45,816 bases of DNA from an uncultured Actinomycetes bacterium (GTDB lineage Bacteria; Actinomycetota; Actinomycetes; S36-B12). The stretch lies in contig CAJXUJ010000001.1 of the NCBI GenBank assembly GCA_913061025.1, forward strand, positions 1 to 45,816, written 5' to 3'. Below, in pieces: positions 14,522-23,906 of the stretch. Both the position numbers and the translations under genes were made by a program. How positions within the stretch are numbered: position 1 is the first letter of the stretch; each line of letters begins with the position of its first letter. The notes under the pieces are model-generated. The model made no database searches, was not told where the DNA came from, and saw nothing but the letters and a program-made list of their open reading frames with translations.

Positions 14522-15955
14522 TTAGACGCCGCCGCCGGGACCGGCGCTGCCCATCTTGTGCACACGCATGCCATTGGTGGTCCCAGGAATCCCGGGAGGC
14601 ACGCCAGCAACAATCACCACTCGCTCGCCGGCCGTTGCCCGACCGATGTCGAGCAGCGCCTTGTCGACCTGCATCACCATGTCGTCGGTATGACGAACCT
14701 GCGGGACGAGGAACGTTTCGACACCCCACACCAGCGCGAGTTGGCTTCGGACCCGCGGATTGGGCGTGAACGCCAACAACGGAATGGAGCAGCGCCACCG
14801 AGCGATGAGCCGGGCCGATCGTCCCGTCTCGGTGAAAGCAATGAGGTGGCTCGCCTGAACGTACTGCGCGGATGTCACAGCCGCGTGCGTCAATGCCCGA
14901 GCGGTGGACCCGGTAGCCGTCTCCTGCAAGGGCGGCAAGGTGTCGAGTGCTTCGGCTTCGACGTGCTCGATGATCCGCGCCATCGTTTCAACGACCAATG
15001 GCGGATTGTGACCCACGCTGGTTTCCCCGGACAGCATGAGTGCATCGGCACCGTCGAGGACCGCGTTCGCGACGTCGCTGGCTTCGGCGCGCGTGGGTCG
15101 AGTGGCAGTGATCATCGAGTCCAGCATTTGCGTCGCGACGATCACAGGTTTGCCGGCCTGCCGACACAGTTGGATGGCACGCTTTTGCACGAGGGGTACC
15201 TGCTCCAGCGGCAACTCCACGCCCAGATCCCCGCGAGCGACCATGATGCCGTCGAAGGCATCGACGATTTCCTGGAGATTCTCGATCGCCTGTGGCTTCT
15301 CGACCTTCGCCAGAACGGGTACGCGAATGCCTTCGTGTTCCATGACCTCGTGTACGGCCGTGACGTCTGCGGCGGTGCGCACGAAGGACAGCGCGATCAT
15401 GTCCGCTCCCGTGCGCAGGGCCCACCTCAGGTCCTCGATGTCCTTCTCGGACAAAGCGGGCACGCTCACCGGCACACCGGGGAGATTGAAGCCCTTGTTA
15501 TCGGAAACCCGCCCGCCTTCCACGACCGTGGTGTGAACACGCGGACCTTCGACCTTCGTCACCCGAAGCTCGATCCGGCCGTCGTCAACGAGGACGAGGT
15601 CTCCGGGATGGACATCATTCGGCAGACCATCGTGCGTGGTGGACACCATGGTGACGTCACCGGGTACGTCCTCGGTGGTCACGATGAATTCAGCACCGGG
15701 CTCAAGAAGAACCGGCCCCTCGGCGAAAGTACCGAGTCGGATCTTGGGCCCCTGAAGGTCGACAAGAACCCCGACTCCCCGACCCGTGGCATCCGACGCC
15801 TCGCGGACCGCGAGGTAGGCCTCGCGATGGTCGTCGTGCGACCCGTGGGACAGGTTCAAGCGAGCGACATCCATCCCCGCTTCCACGAGTCCGAGGATTT
15901 GCTCGCGGCTCGAAGTTGCAGGCCCGAGAGTTGCCACGATCTTGGCTCGACGCAT
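14522..15955 (-). CDS. pyk: Pyruvate kinase
   Basis: Final ATP-forming step of glycolysis: phosphoenolpyruvate plus ADP to pyruvate. 477 aa, normal length. Landmarks: MRRAKIVATLGPATSS, VARLNLSHGSHDDH, the catalytic Lys and Mg-binding Glu region VLAKVEKPQAIENL, IMVARGDLGVELP, and ATQMLDSMITATRPTRAEASDVANAV (PK signature). The C-terminal domain ends in a Gly-rich tail. The ATG at 15955 has no Shine-Dalgarno but a well-formed promoter directly upstream (separate entry), so it is probably translated from a leaderless mRNA. It sits between gltD and the pyr operon. Confidence 0.97.
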   Translation of the reverse strand: MRRAKIVATLGPATSSREQILGLVEAGMDVARLNLSHGSHDDHREAYLAVREASDATGRGVGVLVDLQGPKIRLGTFAEGPVLLEPGAEFIVTTEDVPGDVTMVSTTHDGLPNDVHPGDLVLVDDGRIELRVTKVEGPRVHTTVVEGGRVSDNKGFNLPGVPVSVPALSEKDIEDLRWALRTGADMIALSFVRTAADVTAVHEVMEHEGIRVPVLAKVEKPQAIENLQEIVDAFDGIMVARGDLGVELPLEQVPLVQKRAIQLCRQAGKPVIVATQMLDSMITATRPTRAEASDVANAVLDGADALMLSGETSVGHNPPLVVETMARIIEHVEAEALDTLPPLQETATGSTARALTHAAVTSAQYVQASHLIAFTETGRSARLIARWRCSIPLLAFTPNPRVRSQLALVWGVETFLVPQVRHTDDMVMQVDKALLDIGRATAGERVVIVAGVPPGIPGTTNGMRVHKMGSAGPGGGV

Positions 15956-15962
15956 AAGCGGA

Positions 15963-15991
15963 ACTTTAGCCGTAAGCGGTTACACAGTCAG
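15963..15991 (-). promoter_or_regulatory. Leaderless promoter of pyk
   Basis: Minus strand: CTGACT (15991-15986), 17-nt spacer, TAAAGT (15968-15963), then 7 nt to the ATG. The -10 distance places the start of transcription at or next to the start codon. The heptamer CCGCTTA occurs twice, at 15979-15973 in the spacer and at 15961-15955 across the start site, 18 bp apart, which could be an operator. Confidence 0.6.
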
Positions 15992-17434
15992 CGGCCGCGC
16001 CGATGCCTTGATCGGTGTCGGAAGGTTGGTCGACCCCATCAGGTATCGGTCCACACTGGCGGCCGTCGCACGACCCTCGGCGATGGCCCAGACGATCAGT
16101 GACTGGCCGCGCCCGGCGTCCCCTGCGACGAATACTCCCTCCAGCGAGGTGGCGTAGTCGTCGTCTCGAGCGATGGCACCGCGCTCGGTCAACTCCAGTC
16201 CGAATTGCTCGACGAGCGGACCCTGCTCGGGGCCGGTGAAGCCCATTGCCAGGAACACCGCGTCCGCCGGAATGGTTCGCTCGGATCCGGGAACCGGCTC
16301 GAAGCGGCCGTCCTTCATCTCTACCTCGGTGAGTTCGAGGGAACGCACGTGGCCGGACTCGTCGCCCACGAAGCGTTGGGTCGAGACGGCGAACACGCGC
16401 TCGCCACCTTCCTCGTGGGCGCTGCTGACGCGGTATGTCATGGGATATGTGGGCCACGGTTGCGCGGCTGGGCGCTCCTGCGATGGCCGCGGCATGATCT
16501 CCAGTTGGGTGACGCTCGCCGCGCCTTGACGGTGAGCGGTACCCAGGCAGTCGGCGCCGGTGTCGCCACCGCCGATGATCACTACGTGTTGGTCCTTGAC
16601 GTCGATCGGCGACTCGTTGATGTCCCCTTCTTGAACCCTGTTGGCGAGCGGCAAATACTCCATGGCTTGGTAGACGCCCTGGAGTTCACGCCCGTCGATC
16701 GGTAGATCTCGCCATGCAGTTGCACCCGTGGCGATAACAATGGCGTCGTACCGACGACGCAGGTCGGCAACGGTGATGTCGACACCTACCTCGACGTTCG
16801 GCCGAAACTTCACGCCCTCGGCTTCCATCTGGGCAAGCCGCTGATCAAGGTGGTGCTTTTCCATCTTGAATTCCGGGATGCCGTAGCGAAGAAGCCCGCC
16901 GATTCGATCAGCGCGCTCGTAAACCGCGACGGTATGGCCGGCACGAGCCAATTGCTGTGCCGCCGCGAGACCGGCCGGTCCCGATCCGATCACGGCAACG
17001 GTGCGCCCGGTCAGTGACTCGGGCGGCTGTGGGGTAATCCAACCGGCCTCCCAGGCACGATCGACGATGGCTACCTCGACCTGCTTGATGGTGACCGGAT
17101 CGGAGTTGATGCCCAACACGCACGCTGCCTCGCAGGGCGCCGGACAGAGCCGACCGGTGAACTCCGGGAAGTTGTTGGTCGCGTGCAACCGCTCGATTGC
17201 CTGTCCCCAGTCGCGGTCGTAGATGAGATCGTTCCACTCCGGGATGAGGTTCCCGAGCGGGCAACCCTGGTGGCAGAACGGAATGCCGCAGTCCATGCAT
17301 CGACCGGCCTGCTTTTCCAGGCTCCTGGCGTCGAAGTCCTCGTAGACCTCGCGCCAGTCCTGGATTCGGATGTCGACAGGTCGCCGCTCTGGCAGCTGCC
17401 GCTCGGTTGTGAGGAATCCACGTGGATCAGCCAT
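15980..17434 (-). CDS. gltD: Glutamate synthase small subunit
   Basis: NADPH-dependent partner of GltB; passes electrons through FAD and Fe-S clusters for glutamate synthesis from glutamine and 2-oxoglutarate. 484 aa. The N-terminal [4Fe-4S] cysteines are in CMDCGIPFCHQGCPLGN (about residues 46-62) and CPAPCEAACVLGI (about 97-109). FAD site VAVIGSGPAGLAAAQQLA (about 145-162), NADPH site VVIIGGGDTGADCLGTA, and a C-terminal GVFVAGDAGRGQSL. The ATG at 17434 is preceded by GGGAGG about 6 nt upstream and overlaps gltB by 8 bp. It is followed by pyk after 24 bp. Confidence 0.96.
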   Translation of the reverse strand: MADPRGFLTTERQLPERRPVDIRIQDWREVYEDFDARSLEKQAGRCMDCGIPFCHQGCPLGNLIPEWNDLIYDRDWGQAIERLHATNNFPEFTGRLCPAPCEAACVLGINSDPVTIKQVEVAIVDRAWEAGWITPQPPESLTGRTVAVIGSGPAGLAAAQQLARAGHTVAVYERADRIGGLLRYGIPEFKMEKHHLDQRLAQMEAEGVKFRPNVEVGVDITVADLRRRYDAIVIATGATAWRDLPIDGRELQGVYQAMEYLPLANRVQEGDINESPIDVKDQHVVIIGGGDTGADCLGTAHRQGAASVTQLEIMPRPSQERPAAQPWPTYPMTYRVSSAHEEGGERVFAVSTQRFVGDESGHVRSLELTEVEMKDGRFEPVPGSERTIPADAVFLAMGFTGPEQGPLVEQFGLELTERGAIARDDDYATSLEGVFVAGDAGRGQSLIVWAIAEGRATAASVDRYLMGSTNLPTPIKASARPLTV

Positions 17435-20400
17435 TGCCGCCTCCCATCACCGCGAGAACCGGGTCCTCGCCCTTGGCGAGTGCCTCCTCGCGGAGTCGGA
17501 GTACTCGCTTGAAGTCCTGCGGCATCACCTTCGTGAAGCGGGACTTCGCGTTGTCCCAGTCGGCCAGCAGGGCTGCACCCACCGCCGAATCGGTTTCCTC
17601 TACATGGCGCGTGATGAGCGCGCGTAGTTCATCGGCATCGTCCGCGCTCAGAGGATCGAGATCCACCATCTCCGGGTTGACCCGACTCGGCGACAGGTCC
17701 AGGACGTAGGCGATGCCACCGGACATTCCGGCACCCAGGTTTCGACCGACGGATCCGAGGATGACTGCAATACCTCCGGTCATGTACTCCAGCGCGTGGT
17801 CTCCCACCCCTTCAACGACGGCGTGGACTCCCGAATTGCGAACACAGAAGCGCTCGCCCACCTGGCCACGAATGAAGATCTCGCCTCCCGTGGCTCCGTA
17901 GGCGATGACATTGCCGGCGATGATGTTGTCCTCAGCGACGAAGGGTGCGCCGCGATGTGGTCGGACGGTCAACCGGCCACCGGACAGACCCTTACCGAGG
18001 TAGTCATTCGCATCACCCTCGAGCCGCAGCGTTACACCGGCCGGAACGAAGGCTCCGAAGGATTGCCCCGCGGAACCCTGGAAGGTGATGTCAATCGTCT
18101 CGTCGGGCAAGCCGGCACCGCCGTGCGCCCGGGTGACCTCCGAGCCCAACATGGTTCCGACCGTGCGGTTCACGTTGCGGATGGGAACATTCGCCCGAAC
18201 CGGCTCACCGCGTTCGATCGCCGGGCGACACATCTCGATCAGTTCGGTGTCTAACGCAGCATCGAGGCCATGGTCTTGCGCCACAACGCGACGGCGCGGT
18301 TCACCCTCCGGCAGATCGGGTACGTGAAGGATCGGGCTGAGGTCAAGACCGTCGGCCTTCCAGTGATCGATGGCGCGACGCATATCGAGCACCTCAGCAT
18401 GACCGATCGCCTCGTCCAAGCTCCGGAAGCCGAGTTCGGCCAGGTACTCACGCACTTCCTGGGCGATGAACTCAAAGAAGTTGACGACGAATTCCGGGGC
18501 TCCCCGGAACCGTTCGCGCAACACCGGGTTTTGGGTGGCGATCCCCACCGGGCAGGTGTCGAGGTGGCATACCCGCATCATCACGCAGCCCATGACGACC
18601 AGCGGAGCGGTGGCGAATCCGTATTCCTCGGCACCCAGCAAGGCCGCGATGACGACATCGCGTCCCGTCTTCAACTGACCATCGGTTTGCACCACAACTC
18701 TGTCCCGCAAACCGTTGAGCAGCAAGGTCTGCTGGGTCTCCGCTAAGCCCAACTCCCACGGCGCACCGGCGTGCTTGAGCGACGTGAGCGGAGAGGCTCC
18801 GGTACCACCGTCGTGACCGGAAATCAGGACGACGTCCGCGTGCGCCTTGGAGACGCCCGCGGCGACCGTTCCCACACCGACTTCGGCGACGAGCTTGACA
18901 TGCACCCGCGCCCGCGGATTCGCGTTCTTCAGATCGTGGATGAGTTGTGCCAGATCCTCGATCGAGTAGATGTCGTGGTGCGGCGGCGGTGAAATAAGAC
19001 CCACGCCTGGCGTTGAGTGGCGGGTCTTGGCAATCCACGGGTAGACCTTGTGGCCAGGCAGCTGACCACCCTCGCCCGGCTTCGCACCCTGGGCCATCTT
19101 GATCTGGATGTCGTCACTGTTGACCAGGTACTCGCTCGTCACGCCAAATCGACCGGACGCCACCTGTTTGATCGCCGAACGCTTCGAATCGCCGTTCTCC
19201 AACGGGACGTACCGTTCGGGATCCTCGCCACCCTCGCCGGTGTTGGATTTGCCACCGAGACGGTTCATCGCGATCGCGAGAGTCTCGTGGGCTTCGGCGG
19301 AAATCGATCCGTAGGACATCGCACCCGTGCTGAAGCGGGCCACGATGGATTCGATCGATTCCACTTCCTCGATCGGTACCGGCTCGCGGACACCCTCTTT
19401 GAAACCGAAAAGACCACGTAGCGTCATCAGACGCTCGGCCTGCGCATTTACACCCGAGGTGTACTCGCGGAAGATGTCGAACTTCTTCTCGCGCGTCGCA
19501 TGCTGGAGTCGGAAGACCGTCTCCGGGTCGAACAGGTGCGGCTCCCCGTCGCGACGCCACTGGTACTCGCCACCGTCGGCGAGAACTCGGTGCGCCGGTG
19601 AAATACCCGAGGGCGGGTACGCGGTCGCGTGACGACGCGCCACCTCCTCGGCGAGCACGTCCAGACCGATCCCGCCGAGCTTGGTGACCGTGCCGGTGAA
19701 GTAGGCATCGACCAGTTCTTGTGACAGCCCAATGGCCTCGAAGATCTGCGCTCCTCGGTAGGACGCAACGGTGGATACACCCATCTTGGACATCACTTTG
19801 AGCAGGCCCTTGCCCATCGCCTTGATGTAGTTGCGAACGGCCTTCTCGACGCTCACGCCTTCGATCACGTGGCGATGGACGAGGTCCTCGACGGTTTCCA
19901 GGGCGAGGTACGGATTGATCGCGGCAGCGCCGTAACCGACGAGCAGCGCCACGTGGTGGACCTCGCGGACGTCGCCAGCCTCAATCAGCAGGCTGATCTG
20001 GCTGCGGGTCTTGGTTCGCACCAGGTGGTGATGAACCGCCGCGCACAGCAGCAGCGACGGGATGGGCGCCTGCTGGGCATTGCTGTCGCGATCGGACAGC
20101 ACGATGAAGCGCTTGCCCTGTCGGATCAGCGCATCAACCTCATTGAAGATCTCGCCGAGTCGCTTCTCCAGCGCGGCACCTCCGCCGCCGACCGGGTACA
20201 GACCCTTGACGCGTGCGGCGGCGAATTCCGGAAGCGTGCCGTCGGCGTTGATGTGCAGGATCTTCGCGAGTTCGTCGTTGTCGATCACCGGGAATGGCAG
20301 CAGCACCTGACGGCAATGTCCCGGCTGGGATTCCAGCAGGTTGCCCTCCGGTCCGATCAAACTTGCCAGGCTCGTGACGATCTCCTCGCGGATCGCGTCC

Positions 20401-21977
20401 AACGGCGGGTTGGTGACCTGCGCGAAGAGCTGGCTGAAGTAGTCGAACAGCAGCCGCGGCCGATTGGACAGCGCGGCGATGGGCGTATCGGTTCCCATCG
20501 AACCGATCGGTTCGGCACCGGCCTTCGCCATCGGCTCCATGATCACGCGCAGTTCTTCTTGCGTGTAACCAAACGTCTGCTGACGACGAGCCACCGATTC
20601 GTGGGTGTGCACCACGTGCTCACGTTCGGGAAGTTCCTCAAGATGGATGATGCCGGTCTCGAGCCACTCGTCGTAGGGCAACTCGGCCGCGAGTTCGGCC
20701 TTGATCTCATCGTCTTCGATGATGCGACCGGCGGCGGTGTCCACCAGGAACATGCGCCCGGGTTGGAGGCGTCCCTTGCGCACGATCGTCTCGGGATCGA
20801 GTTCCAAAACACCGGCTTCGGATGCGAGGACGACCAGACCCTCGTCTGTCACCCAGAAACGACCCGGACGAAGCCCGTTGCGGTCGAGGACGGCGCCGAT
20901 CTGCGTGCCGTCGGTGAAGCAGACGTTCGCGGGGCCGTCCCAGGGCTCCATCAACGTGGCGTAGAACTCGTAGAAGGCTCGGCGCCGCGGATCCATGTCC
21001 GGGTTGTTCTCCCAGGCCTCGGGAATCATCATCAACACGGCCTGCGGAAGCGACCGGCCACCGAGGTGCAGAAGTTCCAGCACCTCGTCGAAGCTCGCTG
21101 AATCGCTCGCTCCGGGGGTGCAGATCGGGAACAGCCGTGTCATGTCACCGGGAATGACCTCACTGGTGAGCATCGCCTCCCGGGTGGTCATCCAGTTGCG
21201 GTTGCCCTGAACGGTGTTGATCTCACCGTTGTGTGCGATCAGCCGGTAGGGGTGCGCGAGCGGCCACGAGGGGAAGGTGTTGGTTGAGAACCGCGAGTGG
21301 ACCATCGCAAGGGTGGAGGCGATATCGGGTTCGCTGAGATCCGGATAGAAGGGCGTCAACTGATCGGTGGTGAGCATGCCCTTGTACACGAACGTTCGCG
21401 AGGACAGAGAGGCGAAGTACACGCCGAGTTCGTTCTCGATGCGCTTGCGCATGCCGTAGATAAGGCGGTCGAGGTCCAAACCCCGCGCACCGTTCTCCGG
21501 ATCCGCATCCGAAACGAAGATCTGCCAGAAGGCCGGCATGCACGCTCGTGCGGTAGTTCCCACCAACGAGGCATCTGTGGGCACCTCACGCCAACCGAGG
21601 ATGCTCACGCCCTCGTCTTCGGCGATCGCATCGATCGCTGCGAAGACCCGCGCCTGCTCGTCGGCCCCTACTGGCAGGAAGCCGATTCCAGTGGCGTAGC
21701 TACCTGCCTCGGGAAGGTCCAGGCCGCTGACGCGTCGCAGGAGAGCGTCGGGGACCTGCAGCAGGATGCCCGCGCCATCACCGCTGTCTGGTTCGCTGCC
21801 GGATGCACCGCGGTGCTGGAGGTTCTCCAAGGCGGTGAGCGCCTGCTTCACGACGGTGTTGGAGGCTTCTCCACTCAGGGTTGCCACAAACGCCACGCCA
21901 CAGGCGTCACGTTCGAACCTCGGGTCGTACAGACCCTGGGCGGCCGGGGCGCTGGAGTAATGAGAGATGGAGCGCAC
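17427..21977 (-). CDS. gltB: Glutamate synthase large subunit
   Basis: Transfers the amide nitrogen of glutamine to 2-oxoglutarate. 1516 aa from a GTG at 21977 with AAAGG about 7 nt upstream; a longer reading (to 22061) passes through palindromic leader DNA and was not used. A propeptide of about 25 residues precedes the N-terminal nucleophile Cys26 (DACGVAF), which is exposed by processing. The FMN-binding synthase domain contains GAMSYGSISAEAHETLA and the [3Fe-4S] cysteines CVMMRVCHLDTCPVG; the C-terminal Gly-rich beta-helix (GGRLTVRPHRGAPF, GAGMSGGIAYVLD) is present. Upstream 114 bp hold two palindromes (separate entry). Confidence 0.96.
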   Translation of the reverse strand: MRSISHYSSAPAAQGLYDPRFERDACGVAFVATLSGEASNTVVKQALTALENLQHRGASGSEPDSGDGAGILLQVPDALLRRVSGLDLPEAGSYATGIGFLPVGADEQARVFAAIDAIAEDEGVSILGWREVPTDASLVGTTARACMPAFWQIFVSDADPENGARGLDLDRLIYGMRKRIENELGVYFASLSSRTFVYKGMLTTDQLTPFYPDLSEPDIASTLAMVHSRFSTNTFPSWPLAHPYRLIAHNGEINTVQGNRNWMTTREAMLTSEVIPGDMTRLFPICTPGASDSASFDEVLELLHLGGRSLPQAVLMMIPEAWENNPDMDPRRRAFYEFYATLMEPWDGPANVCFTDGTQIGAVLDRNGLRPGRFWVTDEGLVVLASEAGVLELDPETIVRKGRLQPGRMFLVDTAAGRIIEDDEIKAELAAELPYDEWLETGIIHLEELPEREHVVHTHESVARRQQTFGYTQEELRVIMEPMAKAGAEPIGSMGTDTPIAALSNRPRLLFDYFSQLFAQVTNPPLDAIREEIVTSLASLIGPEGNLLESQPGHCRQVLLPFPVIDNDELAKILHINADGTLPEFAAARVKGLYPVGGGGAALEKRLGEIFNEVDALIRQGKRFIVLSDRDSNAQQAPIPSLLLCAAVHHHLVRTKTRSQISLLIEAGDVREVHHVALLVGYGAAAINPYLALETVEDLVHRHVIEGVSVEKAVRNYIKAMGKGLLKVMSKMGVSTVASYRGAQIFEAIGLSQELVDAYFTGTVTKLGGIGLDVLAEEVARRHATAYPPSGISPAHRVLADGGEYQWRRDGEPHLFDPETVFRLQHATREKKFDIFREYTSGVNAQAERLMTLRGLFGFKEGVREPVPIEEVESIESIVARFSTGAMSYGSISAEAHETLAIAMNRLGGKSNTGEGGEDPERYVPLENGDSKRSAIKQVASGRFGVTSEYLVNSDDIQIKMAQGAKPGEGGQLPGHKVYPWIAKTRHSTPGVGLISPPPHHDIYSIEDLAQLIHDLKNANPRARVHVKLVAEVGVGTVAAGVSKAHADVVLISGHDGGTGASPLTSLKHAGAPWELGLAETQQTLLLNGLRDRVVVQTDGQLKTGRDVVIAALLGAEEYGFATAPLVVMGCVMMRVCHLDTCPVGIATQNPVLRERFRGAPEFVVNFFEFIAQEVREYLAELGFRSLDEAIGHAEVLDMRRAIDHWKADGLDLSPILHVPDLPEGEPRRRVVAQDHGLDAALDTELIEMCRPAIERGEPVRANVPIRNVNRTVGTMLGSEVTRAHGGAGLPDETIDITFQGSAGQSFGAFVPAGVTLRLEGDANDYLGKGLSGGRLTVRPHRGAPFVAEDNIIAGNVIAYGATGGEIFIRGQVGERFCVRNSGVHAVVEGVGDHALEYMTGGIAVILGSVGRNLGAGMSGGIAYVLDLSPSRVNPEMVDLDPLSADDADELRALITRHVEETDSAVGAALLADWDNAKSRFTKVMPQDFKRVLRLREEALAKGEDPVLAVMGGGNG

Positions 21978-22003
21978 GGGGGAACCTTTCGTCGCCTCGA
22001 GAT

Positions 22004-22044
22004 CATGCCTAGGCATGGCAGTTCGATGGCATATGCCGGAACTG
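22004..22044 (-). repeat. Clustered palindromes in the gltB leader
   Basis: Between lgt and gltB. A perfect 14-bp palindrome CATGCCTAGGCATG spans 22004-22017. Next to it, CAGTTC (22019-22024) and GAACTG (22039-22044) flank a perfect 10-bp palindrome GGCATATGCC (22028-22037). GGCAT/ATGCC is shared by both. The cluster is 27 bp or more upstream of the gltB GTG and fits an operator or an mRNA hairpin; it does not match a nitrogen-regulator box that I recognise. Confidence 0.5.
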
Positions 22045-22091
22045 TCATGTGGTGCAGGCACGGGACGACGTTGGCCCGTGGGGTGTGAAGT

Positions 22092-22979
22092 CTAACCCGA
22101 CTCGACCTTCGAGGACTCCTCAGCCTCACCGCTGGCGAGCACTTCCCTTCCGGGGCGGGTGCGTGCCGACCAGACCAGGTAGATCAGGGCACCGAGCCCG
22201 ACGATGATGGAGGTCCAGACATTGAGTCGGATGCCACCGACGGTGTTGACCGGATCGATGCGCAGGGCCTCGATCCATACCCGGCCGGCGGTGTAGAGCA
22301 GGACGTACAGGGCGAACGCCCGACCATGGCCCATGGTGAAGCGCCGGTCGGCCCAGATAACCACGAGCGCTACCCCGACCAGCCACAGCGACTCATACAG
22401 GAACGTCGGGTGGAAGGTCTCGAAAGCTTCGTATCCGTCGGGGCGGCGGGCCGGCGAGATCTCCAGCCCCCACGGCAAATCCGTAGGCCGTCCGAACAGT
22501 TCCTGGTTGAACCAGTTGCCCCATCGTCCGATCGCCTGAGCGAGCGCGATGCCGGGTGCGATGGCGTCGGCGATCGGGGGCAATGCCACGTGGTGTCGAC
22601 GTGCACCGATCCAGGCGCCAAGCGCCCCGAGCAGGACCGCACCCCAGATGCCCAGACCGCCGTCCCAGATTCGAAAGGCCGCCGCCAGTCCACGACCATC
22701 GGGGCCGAAGTAGATCTGCCAGTCGCTCAGTACGTGGTAGATCCGGCCGCCAACGATCCCGAAGGGAACCGCCCACAGGGCAATGTCAGTGATCAATCCC
22801 GGCTGCCCGCCCCGGGCTACGTACCGTCGGTTACCTAGCCAAATCGCGACGACGATCCCGAGGATGATCGCCAGCGCGTAGGCGCGGACCGGGACCGGAC
22901 CGATGCTCCACGATCCCTGCTCTGGACTCGGGATCGACGCGAGAACATTGCTCGCAAGCACACCTGCGCTCATGGACAT
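22092..22979 (-). CDS. lgt: Prolipoprotein diacylglyceryl transferase (Lgt)
   Basis: Inner-membrane enzyme that attaches diacylglycerol to the lipobox Cys of prolipoproteins. 295 aa with about seven hydrophobic helices, starting at YALAIILGIVVAIWLG. The Lgt signature appears as IGRWGNWFNQELFG (about 151-164), preceded by RIWDGGLGIWG and followed by the conserved HPTFLYESLW. A soluble Glu/Ser-rich tail (ASGEAEESSKVESG) ends the protein. ATGs at 22979 and 22973 are both possible. It lies 12 bp after the DsbA-like gene in the trpA-lgt-gltB arrangement typical of Actinobacteria. lspA, the next enzyme of lipoprotein maturation, is also in this window. Confidence 0.96.
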   Translation of the reverse strand: MSMSAGVLASNVLASIPSPEQGSWSIGPVPVRAYALAIILGIVVAIWLGNRRYVARGGQPGLITDIALWAVPFGIVGGRIYHVLSDWQIYFGPDGRGLAAAFRIWDGGLGIWGAVLLGALGAWIGARRHHVALPPIADAIAPGIALAQAIGRWGNWFNQELFGRPTDLPWGLEISPARRPDGYEAFETFHPTFLYESLWLVGVALVVIWADRRFTMGHGRAFALYVLLYTAGRVWIEALRIDPVNTVGGIRLNVWTSIIVGLGALIYLVWSARTRPGREVLASGEAEESSKVESG

Positions 22980-22991
22980 TAGCCGCCAGCA

Positions 22992-23792
22992 CTAGCTGCC
23001 GGCGGCCTCGGTGATCGCCGCGAGCAGTGCCGCCTTATCGGCGAGCGTCGCATTGGGGACCTCGATGCCGTTGACTTTGCCGAACGGCGTTCCCGCCACA
23101 CCGCCGTCGTAGAACTCCTGCGTCGAGTTGGCTGCCCAGACCCGGTAGGTCTCATCGGCCACACAGGTGGAGAAAGCATCGAGGCTGTCTCCGCTCATGC
23201 CGATCTCCTCGGCGATAGCGATGAAGTCGTCGTTGGGCCAGCCATCGCCCTCTTCCTGAGGCTGATTGGAGTACACGGCGTCGTGGAACTCGCGCGTGTA
23301 ACCCTGGTCGATAGCGCAACCCCACGCGGCGATGGCTCGGTTGGATGCATCGTTGCCCAGGTTCCTGTCGAGGAAGGCAGTCGGCCGCCAGATGACCTGT
23401 GCCACACCGGTCTCACCGAGCTCGGCGATCCCGGCACCATTGGCTTCCTCCAGTGCCGCGCAGGCAGGACATTGGAAGTCTTCCCACAGTTCGATGACCG
23501 GGGCACCTTCGGCAGCAGTTCCGTAGGGAACGCCGAAGGCCCATTCGCTATCGGCTCCGAGCACACCTTCGGGAACAGGTGCTGTGGGATCGGGCTCGAT
23601 AATGTCGATGGCGTTCGCGTTCTGCTCGGAACTGCGGGCGAAAAGGGCCACACCGATGATGCCCGCAACCACGGCCAGGACGGCCACGGCGCCGATGATC
23701 CGGACCGTGCGTTCGCGACGCTTCTCGCTAGCCTGCGCTGCCTCCCGCGCCGCTGCCGCCCGCTCTCGCCTGTCCCTGCTGCCGCCTGCCAT
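22992..23792 (-). CDS. Membrane-anchored DsbA-like thioredoxin-fold protein
   Basis: Probable extracytoplasmic thiol-disulfide oxidoreductase. 266 aa. Basic Arg/Ala-rich cytoplasmic N-terminus (1-29), one membrane anchor (about 30-52, VRIIGAVAVLAVVAGIIGVAL), then a DsbA-type domain with active site EDFQCPACAAL (about 104-114) and the cis-Pro loop GGVAGTPFGKVNG near the C-terminus. Another Cys pair (AWGCAIDQ and STCVADE) could form a structural disulfide. The ATG at 23792 has GGAG about 6 nt upstream. Genes of this family commonly sit between trpA and lgt in Actinobacteria. Oxidant versus isomerase role cannot be told from sequence. Confidence 0.88.
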   Translation of the reverse strand: MAGGSRDRRERAAAAREAAQASEKRRERTVRIIGAVAVLAVVAGIIGVALFARSSEQNANAIDIIEPDPTAPVPEGVLGADSEWAFGVPYGTAAEGAPVIELWEDFQCPACAALEEANGAGIAELGETGVAQVIWRPTAFLDRNLGNDASNRAIAAWGCAIDQGYTREFHDAVYSNQPQEEGDGWPNDDFIAIAEEIGMSGDSLDAFSTCVADETYRVWAANSTQEFYDGGVAGTPFGKVNGIEVPNATLADKAALLAAITEAAGS

Positions 23793-23834
23793 CGAAACTC
23801 CATTCGTGCGTCACCGTCGTGGTGCAGAACTCCC

Positions 23835-23840
23835 AGGATA
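23835..23840 (-). promoter_or_regulatory. Candidate -10 box (TATCCT) for the DsbA-like gene
   Basis: TATCCT on the minus strand, about 42 nt before the ATG at 23792, in the 114-bp gap after trpA. It would give a leader of some 36 nt containing the visible Shine-Dalgarno. No clear -35. The same gap holds a wide inverted repeat, GGCGCTT/AAGCGCC (23903-23897 and 23863-23857), with a 33-nt loop, possibly the trp 3' end. Confidence 0.35.
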
Positions 23841-23906
23841 GTTCGGGGTGGACGACGGCGCTTCCGACGGGCCACCGAAATCGATCAGCCGATCTCAAGC
23901 GCCAGA

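Noticed and set aside
14558..16102. A 514-codon open frame on the plus strand opposite pyk
   Set aside because: It mirrors pyk and the gltD end, has no recognisable domain and is typical of antisense frames in GC-rich DNA.
19869..21101. A 410-codon plus-strand frame opposite gltB
   Set aside because: Antisense shadow, His/Arg/Val-rich without domain features.
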